A stretch of DNA of 64,000 bases, taken from the NCBI GenBank assembly GCA_025054615.1, contig JANWZO010000012.1, forward strand, positions 5,818 to 69,817, written 5' to 3'. Below the pieces are notes generated by a model. The model was not told the DNA's origin and did not search any database. It saw only the letters and a list, made by a program, of their open reading frames with translations. Positions 58,568-64,000 of this stretch are shown here, piece by piece. The stretch comes from Kiritimatiellia bacterium (lineage in GTDB: Bacteria; Verrucomicrobiota; Kiritimatiellia; CAIVKH01). Position 1 is the stretch's first letter. Every line of letters starts with the position of its first letter. The position numbers and the translations under genes were made by a program.

Positions 58568-59914
58568 ATGCAGATGGATGATCTCTTCGAAAAATCCCGG
58601 TCGGACCGGAAGCCGCTGCCGCCCCTCGCGGCGCGCCTGCGCCCGCGCACGTTGGAGGAGATCGTCGGGCAATCTCATATCTTGGGGCCGGGCAAGCTGC
58701 TGCGCCGAGCCATCGAGGCCGACCGGCTCGGGAGCATCATCCTTTACGGTCCGCCTGGCTGCGGCAAAACGTCGCTTGCGGAGGTCATTGCACGTGTGAC
58801 GCATCGCCACTTCGAGCGGACGAGCGGCGTGTTGGCGAACGTGAACATCTTGCGCGACCTTCTGGAAACGGCACAACGACGGAGGGCCATCCACGGGGAG
58901 GAGACGATCCTCTTCATCGACGAGATTCACCGCTTCAACAAGGCGCAGCAGGATGTCCTGCTGCCCTACGTGGAAGACGGATCGATCACGCTGATCGGCG
59001 CCACGACGCACAACCCGTTTTTCTTTATCAACAGCCCGCTCACCTCCCGTTCTCAGATTTTCCAACTCGAGCCGCTGTCGGAAGCGGACATCGTGGCGCT
59101 GCTCCGGCGCGCGCTCACGCATCCGGAAGGCCTCGGCGACCGCCGCATCGAGGCTGAAGAGGCGGCGCTCCAGCACTGGGCCGCCGTCTGCGAGGGTGAC
59201 GCGCGGCGCGCGCTGAACGCGCTCGAAATCGCCGCGCTCACAACGCCGGCAGACGCCGACGGCGTGATCCGGCTGACGCGCGCCGTCGCTGAAGAATCGA
59301 TCCAGAAAAAAGCTGTGGTCTACGACCACGATGAAGACGGCCACTACGACACGATATCCGCCTTCATCAAAAGTGTCCGCGGGTCTGATCCCAACGCTGC
59401 GCTGTACTGGCTGGCGAAGATGCTGTACGCAGGCGAGGACCCTCGATTCATCGCCCGACGCCTGATCATTCTCGCGTCTGAGGATATCGGGAATGCGGAT
59501 CCCCTCGGCCTACCGGTGGCGGTGGCCGCCATGGAGGCAGTCGACTTCGTCGGCATGCCCGAGGCGCGAATTATTCTGGCCCAGGCGACGACCTACCTGG
59601 CTTGCGCGCCGAAGAGCAACGCCAGTTACCTGGGGATTGAATCCGCCCTGGCGGACGTCAAGGCCGGGCGCGTTCTGCCAGTCCCCCGCCATCTGCGGGA
59701 TGCCTCCCACAAAAAAGCGGCGGAAATTCTTGGACACACTGGCTATAAATACGCGCACGATTATCCGGGACATGTCGTCGACCAGGAATATGTGCCGACG
59801 GACAAGGTGTACTACGAACCGACTGAGGAAGGTTTTGAAAAGCGCATCCGCGAGCGGCTGGCCCGCTGGGCGGAATTGAGGAGGTCGCCATCAACCCGAA
59901 CTACAAACCCCTGA
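58568..59914 (+). CDS. rarA: Replication-associated recombination protein A (RarA/MgsA)
   Basis: A 448-residue AAA+ ATPase. PLAARLRPRTLEEIVGQSHILGPG and ILYGPPGCGKTSLAE (Walker A), ILFIDEIHRFNKAQQDVLLP (Walker B), the sensor GATTHNPFF and the C-terminal tetramerisation block with KSVRGSDPNAALYWLAKMLYAGEDP and ASEDIGNADP match RarA/MgsA and eukaryotic WRNIP1. It acts at stalled forks and binds SSB. It overlaps the 5-formyl-THF cyclo-ligase by 25 nt. Confidence 0.95.
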   Translation: MQMDDLFEKSRSDRKPLPPLAARLRPRTLEEIVGQSHILGPGKLLRRAIEADRLGSIILYGPPGCGKTSLAEVIARVTHRHFERTSGVLANVNILRDLLETAQRRRAIHGEETILFIDEIHRFNKAQQDVLLPYVEDGSITLIGATTHNPFFFINSPLTSRSQIFQLEPLSEADIVALLRRALTHPEGLGDRRIEAEEAALQHWAAVCEGDARRALNALEIAALTTPADADGVIRLTRAVAEESIQKKAVVYDHDEDGHYDTISAFIKSVRGSDPNAALYWLAKMLYAGEDPRFIARRLIILASEDIGNADPLGLPVAVAAMEAVDFVGMPEARIILAQATTYLACAPKSNASYLGIESALADVKAGRVLPVPRHLRDASHKKAAEILGHTGYKYAHDYPGHVVDQEYVPTDKVYYEPTEEGFEKRIRERLARWAELRRSPSTRTTNP

Positions 59915-60513
59915 TCAATCCGAAAGCTGTTGCGCGGCAGGCCGCGCAACGCATCCGAAACAAACTGTCGTTCGAATGGATCGCCGAGGCCTCGATCCGA
60001 GCGCAGCAGCGGCTGCTTGACCTGCCTGAGTTCCAGCGGGCGAAGACTGTCGCTCTCTATCGCCCGCGGCCGCGCGAGGTGGCGACCGATCTCCTCCTCG
60101 CGGCCTGTCGCAAGGAGGCGAAAACGGTTCTGCTTCCCGCATGGGACAAGGAACGTGGCGAATATCGGCTCGCCCGATGGAACGAGGGAGCTCCGCTTCA
60201 ATCGGGTCTTTATGGAATTGAAGAACCCGTCGAACGGATTTGGGTGCCCGGCTCGGAGACCGATTTCATCGTGGTGACGGCCCTCGCATTTGATATCTAC
60301 GGGTTCCGTCTCGGCCACGGCGGCGGACACTTCGACCGTCTGCTGGCCGATGTCCGGGGAACCAAGGCTTGCCTCGCGTTCGAATGCCAGAAACTGACGG
60401 CTGTGCCGGTCGAACCCCACGATGTGCAACTCGACGTGATCGCGACTGAAAAAGCCCTCTACCGCGCGCCCGCCCGTCTCGTGTACGCCGATCCCGAAGC
60501 CCTTCGCAAGTGA
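59890..60513 (+). CDS. 5-formyltetrahydrofolate cyclo-ligase with apparent AUC start
   Basis: A 207-residue 5-FCL (MTHFS) family protein. It converts 5-formyl-THF to 5,10-methenyl-THF with ATP. The family signature GFRLGHGGGHFDRLL is near residue 140, with LLDLPEFQRAKTVALYRP earlier. Homology continues well upstream of the first in-frame GTG (60079). The in-frame stop at 59836-59838 and the absence of ATG, GTG or TTG between it and 60079 leave CTG 59866, ATT 59875, ATC 59890 or CTG 59911. ATC 59890 has AGGAGG (59879-59884) exactly 5 nt upstream, so I choose it. A base-call error turning ATG to ATC is possible. Confidence 0.8.
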   Translation: MNPNYKPLINPKAVARQAAQRIRNKLSFEWIAEASIRAQQRLLDLPEFQRAKTVALYRPRPREVATDLLLAACRKEAKTVLLPAWDKERGEYRLARWNEGAPLQSGLYGIEEPVERIWVPGSETDFIVVTALAFDIYGFRLGHGGGHFDRLLADVRGTKACLAFECQKLTAVPVEPHDVQLDVIATEKALYRAPARLVYADPEALRK

Positions 60514-60771
60514 GCCGGTTTCGCGCACGAGCGACAACCGAAATCCAAGCACGTTGAAATATCATTTAAGTGCAGCTTCGAGCCGTCGGTTCACGAATCT
60601 TCCATGGCTCGCGGGTGCGGTGGCCGCGATCTTCCACAATGCCACGTTGTTTGCGTCGTCGCCTTTATCCACCCCGCCTGAGACAAGAGCCTGAGCATAG
60701 GCCTGCATCGTGGTCCACCGACCTCCCACAGTCGGATCTCTGAGGCGTTGGATCGGCTTGGCTTCGGCACG
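60514..60771. other. Intergenic stretch with an in-frame continuation of the GH57 gene
   Basis: Between 5-FCL and GH57, which converge here, I see no gene start, promoter or strong terminator. On the minus strand the GH57 frame stays open beyond its TAG (60774-60772) for 68 sense codons to a TGA near 60567. The encoded segment (WTTMQAYAQALVSGGVDKG, then WKIAATAPASHGRFVNRRL) has protein-like composition but no family I know. It may be a gene remnant. Confidence 0.4.
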
Positions 60772-62472
60772 CTAGGCCGACACCGCCTGCACGGTTTCCT
60801 CGCCCGTCTCCGCTCGACGTTCGTTTTCGGCATAGACGCGAAAATCGATGAAAGGAAAAATCCGATCGAGTTCTTCCAGCGCGGCCAACTTACGCGGGTC
60901 GATGTCGTTGCGACGCGCTGACTCCGCCAAAAAGTGGAACCGGGCGAGGTGGTCCTTGACGCGCTTGTTCGCGTAGTCGACAGCGGTGTTGCATTTCAGG
61001 ATGAACGGCCAGTCTGAAGACTGGGCCAGCAGCAACGAGCGCGCGGCCTGATTCAGGATCCGCTCGCGCATCGACCCCGGCGGATCGTTTTGAAACCGCG
61101 TTGCGAGATCGGTCATGATAGCAGCGGCTCGGTGCAATTCGGGATAAATCCATTCATTGCAGCCGCTCAGCCAGCACTCATTGTAGCCCTGCCACCCCCA
61201 GCTCGAGGCCGACGGCGTCGCGCGCTGAAGGATCGGATGACGCTGCAGATAATCGGACGGCGTAATGAATTCGACCGTGGTTTGCCGCGCCGCAACGCGC
61301 GCGATGAATTCAAGGAATTGGGGGCCCTCGAACCACCAATGGCCGAACAATTCAGCATCATACGGGGACACGACAAGCGGGGGTCGGTCCATGCGACGCG
61401 CATGCCAATCGACCTGCTTCTGCCGACATTCCACAAAATGCGCCGCGTGAATCTCCGCCTTCCGCCGCGCGGCATCCGGGTCATATAGGTCCTTGTGGTC
61501 TCCCCGGCCCGTCACCCTGTGGTATTTGATGCCGGTCAGGATGCGCGTCTTGCCGTCCAGGATATACGGCTGAATGTATTCGAACTCCGCATCAAAGCCG
61601 AGATCGCGATAGAAATCCCGGTAATCGAAATCGCCGGGATAACCCTCGTGGGCGCTCCAGACCTGGCGTGAGGACTCCGGGTCGCGCCCGAAGGCGGCGA
61701 CGCCATTGTCGCACGCTACGGGCGCGAACAGACCGTAGTGCGGCCGGGACGAGGCATGCAAAATGCCGTGTGAATCCACAATGAACCAGGTGATCCCGTG
61801 GGCGGCGAGGATCTCCTCCAAACCGGGATAGAAGGCGCACTCGGGAAGCCACAGGCCGCGCGGGGCGCGACCGAACGTGTGCCGGAAGCTTTCGACGCCG
61901 ATTGCCACCTGCGCCTCGACGGCGCGCGGGTGCGTCTTGAGCAGCGGCAGATAGCCATGTGTCGCGCAGGTGGTGAAGAGCTCCAGGATGCCGGCGTCTT
62001 CGTAGCGGCGGAACACCTTGAGCAGGTCGCGGCCATATCGAACATGGTAGATCGCGAGCGTCTCGGTGAGCCAGTCGCGATAGAAGCAGGCCAGACGATT
62101 CAGCCGCGGGTCCGAGCGGGTGCGCGCGACCTCTTTGTGCGTTAGCTCGATGAGTTTTTCCAGATGCCGAATGTACCGCTTCTGCAGGAGGTCGTCCTGC
62201 AGCATCGCGCACAGTGTCGGCGACAGCGAGATCGAAAGGCGAAACGGGATGTCCTCGCACAACAACCGGTAGCAGACCTGCAGCAGCGGCAGGTAGCATT
62301 CAGTGATCGCCTCAAAGAGCCAACGCTCCTCAAAAAACTCGTCGTATTCCGGGTGCCGCACGAAGGGGAGATGCCCGTGCAGGATCAGGCTCGCATATCC
62401 CGTCGGCTTCGGAGCGATGGGCGTCCGGCCGGCGGGCGTGGATTCCGTATTCTGCGAAGAAGAGTTCGTCAT
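60772..62472 (-). CDS. Glycoside hydrolase family 57 (DUF1957), glycogen branching-type
   Basis: A 566-residue GH57 enzyme. YASLILHGHLPFVRHPEYDEFFEERWLFEAI is the DUF1957 N-terminal signature; GLWLPECAFYPGLEEIL carries the nucleophile glutamate, and SPYDAELFGHWWFEGP the acid/base aspartate, both intact. C-terminal helices (WGWQGYNECWLSGCNEWIY, LAQSSDWPFILKCNTA) match 1,4-alpha-glucan branching enzymes of this family. It should act on glycogen-like polymer in the cytoplasm. It is preceded by DUF4912 at 21 nt, a recurrent pairing. Confidence 0.92.
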   Translation of the reverse strand: MTNSSSQNTESTPAGRTPIAPKPTGYASLILHGHLPFVRHPEYDEFFEERWLFEAITECYLPLLQVCYRLLCEDIPFRLSISLSPTLCAMLQDDLLQKRYIRHLEKLIELTHKEVARTRSDPRLNRLACFYRDWLTETLAIYHVRYGRDLLKVFRRYEDAGILELFTTCATHGYLPLLKTHPRAVEAQVAIGVESFRHTFGRAPRGLWLPECAFYPGLEEILAAHGITWFIVDSHGILHASSRPHYGLFAPVACDNGVAAFGRDPESSRQVWSAHEGYPGDFDYRDFYRDLGFDAEFEYIQPYILDGKTRILTGIKYHRVTGRGDHKDLYDPDAARRKAEIHAAHFVECRQKQVDWHARRMDRPPLVVSPYDAELFGHWWFEGPQFLEFIARVAARQTTVEFITPSDYLQRHPILQRATPSASSWGWQGYNECWLSGCNEWIYPELHRAAAIMTDLATRFQNDPPGSMRERILNQAARSLLLAQSSDWPFILKCNTAVDYANKRVKDHLARFHFLAESARRNDIDPRKLAALEELDRIFPFIDFRVYAENERRAETGEETVQAVSA

Positions 62473-62493
62473 CGCGTCGCGAAGCGTGCGGCC

Positions 62494-64000
62494 CTAGCGG
62501 GGCGGGTTCTTTGGCGTTTCCGTCGCGAGAATCGGCAACACCACTGCGCCGTGCGGCAGCGGCTTTCGCAGCGAGAAAGAGCCGTCGGGCCGGAGCGGTA
62601 CCGGCTGCCCGTAGAAGCTCACCTGCATGCCGGGCCGCACGCGCCCAAAGATGTGAAGTTCGACATTCACTTCCAACGCCACCTGCGGGCTCCCGTGCTC
62701 CGCGCTGAACAGCGCGATGTAGTTTTCCAACGGGAGGGACGCTGGCGGACCTGAGAACTGCCCATTTCCGCCGCCTCGGGGCGAGGCGGCCGGAGTCGGC
62801 GCTTCGGAGGCCAAGGCTGGCTTTTCGTTGGCCGGGGGCGGCGCCGGTTGCGGAGAGCCCGGCAGGCCGTGCTCAGACGCCTCCCTCTGGACCGCCGCAC
62901 CCGCCGGAGCGTCGTCGGACGGCGGCGCGGCGTGCTGCTCCTCCCCCGTGCTCGGGACGGCGGCGAACCGAGTCATCAAGGTCTCCACAGACTGCGCGGC
63001 CAACGCGCCGCCGGGCGCGAATGCCTCCACAACAAACCTTGCCAGTTCTTCGGCGCTGGGCCAGTCCGGGCGTTCCTCAAACGATCTTGGTTCGGCCGGC
63101 TCCGGAGACGGCTGCACAGCGGACGAACTTTCATCGGTTTCCGAGGTGGGCGAATCCGCTTTCATCGGCTCCGGCGAGACTTCTCGATCAAACTCGGACT
63201 GAGCGAACGCGTACTCGGCAGGTTCGGGGAAATCGCTCTCGTTGGGGGGCGGCTCTACGTCCAGATACACGGCGGGGCGGCTCTCCGCGCCGGGCGGCAA
63301 TGGAAATTCCTTTCGCTGGGGAAGGTCCGGCCCGCTTTGCGGCCCAACGGGCAAAATATCCGCGGATTCGAGATCGGGAGGCGCCGACTCGATCTCCGGC
63401 GATTGAAACGCCGCCGGCTCAGGCGGTGGCACAATCACAAGAGGTGGAGAATTGGGATCACCTGTCGATTCGCCGGCGGCTTGTGGCTCCCCGGCTATCG
63501 GCTCCTTGGCTGGAGGATGCGGGCGGAGAAGGTCGGTGAGGCGGTTTTCGGGGTTCGTCTCCGCCACGTTCACCGCTTCGGTATGGTAATGAGGAGATTC
63601 CGAGGCAATGGGCGTCGACACCGGATTGGAACGCGCGAGGATTTCCAGCCGTCCGTCGGGCCGCCGAAGCCCGATCTCGCCGATATAGGTCCGTCCATCC
63701 TGCCACAGGTCGACATACCAGTGGCCCTGCAGGCCCTGAACCTGCAAATCGAAAAATGAATTCGAATTCGTGCCGTCGAAATTGACGCCGGTGATATCGT
63801 GGACCCGCAGCAACAGCGGCGGATTCGGATCGCCCGCCGCTTCGGCCGCCCGTCGGAAATCGGCCACATCGATGTTCCAATAGGCGTGCGAGCGGTGAGG
63901 GTTGATCTCCAGAAGGACCAGCTCCGTGCCAAGTCGGGGCGGCGGATAGGACGACGAAATTTCCTGAGAAATGGCGCGCAGGTCCTCGGCGGAAAGCGAC
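62494..64000 (-). CDS. DUF4912 domain protein (5' partial)
   Basis: The frame is open to the right window edge, so the start lies outside. The visible 501 residues begin with the DUF4912 core (LVLLEINPHRSHAYWNIDVADF, VHDITGVNFDGTNSNSFFDL, WYVDLWQDGRTYIGEIGL) followed by a very long Pro/Glu/Ser-rich disordered segment and a C-terminal second short domain (FGRVRPGMQVSFYGQPVPLRPDGSFSLRKPLP). DUF4912 proteins accompany GH57 branching enzymes and may bind glucans; the exact role is unproven. A GTG at 63867 would give an internal start but would cut the domain. Confidence 0.8.
   Translation of the reverse strand, partial: SLSAEDLRAISQEISSSYPPPRLGTELVLLEINPHRSHAYWNIDVADFRRAAEAAGDPNPPLLLRVHDITGVNFDGTNSNSFFDLQVQGLQGHWYVDLWQDGRTYIGEIGLRRPDGRLEILARSNPVSTPIASESPHYHTEAVNVAETNPENRLTDLLRPHPPAKEPIAGEPQAAGESTGDPNSPPLVIVPPPEPAAFQSPEIESAPPDLESADILPVGPQSGPDLPQRKEFPLPPGAESRPAVYLDVEPPPNESDFPEPAEYAFAQSEFDREVSPEPMKADSPTSETDESSSAVQPSPEPAEPRSFEERPDWPSAEELARFVVEAFAPGGALAAQSVETLMTRFAAVPSTGEEQHAAPPSDDAPAGAAVQREASEHGLPGSPQPAPPPANEKPALASEAPTPAASPRGGGNGQFSGPPASLPLENYIALFSAEHGSPQVALEVNVELHIFGRVRPGMQVSFYGQPVPLRPDGSFSLRKPLPHGAVVLPILATETPKNPPR

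Noticed and set aside
60591-60833. 80-codon minus-strand frame with Arg/Pro-rich product
   Set aside because: Overlaps the end of GH57 out of frame; the protein-like signal there is in the GH57 frame beyond the stop.

Overview
The window is high-GC, gene-dense bacterial chromosome with 62 coding calls and no rRNA, tRNA, insertion sequence, prophage or CRISPR array that I could find. Gene content points to the PVC superphylum, most likely Kiritimatiellota or another Verrucomicrobiota-related lineage. The markers are a Minf_1886-family protein beside a DUF1844 protein, a GH57 (DUF1957) enzyme paired with a DUF4912 protein, a PQQ-type sugar dehydrogenase fused to haem-binding segments, and proline-rich membrane proteins with repeated T-x-R-I-x-L motifs. 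The phylum is inferred from families, not from a marker tree.

Layout. 1-4806 (+): overlapping sugar-nucleotide genes (three epimerase/reductases, an HddA-like heptose kinase) and a glycosyltransferase. 4825-6990: DEAD-box helicase and a DCC protein. 7023-7146: palindrome array. 7223-9680 (+): WalJ-like hydrolase, TrmJ-like methyltransferase, lipoate ligase. 9733-12178 (-): lone receiver, FprA-type reductase, SDR. 12305-20344 (+): PilM/N fusion, PilO, secretin, large lipoprotein, histidine kinase. 20366-20428: second palindrome array. 20627-24198: zinc-ribbon protein, DnaA-box cluster, Lrp-aminotransferase pair, HNH nuclease, acidic protein. 24217-28028: divergent sugar dehydrogenase and NamZ-type muramidase. 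28121-33991 (-): groEL, groES, dnaK, mutY, lipoprotein. 34104-35271 (+): membrane protein and thioredoxin. 35501-40454 (-): recA operon (24-codon ORF, BFN, galE, cinA, thpR, recA) and a glycine-zipper lipoprotein. 40554-45578 (-): RND efflux operon with a PII-like protein, DUF6132 and a TRASH/YHS protein. 45744-49594 (+): haem A synthase and alaS. 49640-51015 (-): three Hsp20 genes. 51160-53203 (+): leader peptide, lipid kinase, nuclease/phosphatase. 53276-57510 (-): DUF1844, M16 peptidase, Minf_1886, HIT, small membrane protein. 57566-57655: third palindrome array. 57729-60513 (+): AsmA-like protein, rarA, 5-formyl-THF cyclo-ligase. 60772-64000 (-): GH57 and partial DUF4912.

Most of the window is housekeeping: proteostasis (dnaK, groESL, three hsp20), repair and competence (recA, cinA, mutY, rarA), envelope and secretion, and central RNA/translation functions. 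I found no clear defence island or mobile system. The signals existing families do not explain are: (1) a 15-bp palindrome, TTCCATTGCATGGAA, repeated in three intergenic arrays on a 16 / 31-32 bp lattice; (2) at least seven genes whose start codon lies 6-7 nt after a TAnnnT -10 hexamer, implying frequent leaderless transcripts, including a 24-codon ORF heading the recA operon and a 10-codon leader coupled to a lipid kinase; (3) a 5-formyl-THF cyclo-ligase that seems to start at AUC behind a perfect Shine-Dalgarno; (4) a DnaA-box cluster where flanking genes converge rather than diverge.

Limits: starts were chosen by eye from Shine-Dalgarno, overlap, signal-peptide and promoter evidence; functions come from recognised family motifs without database searches.
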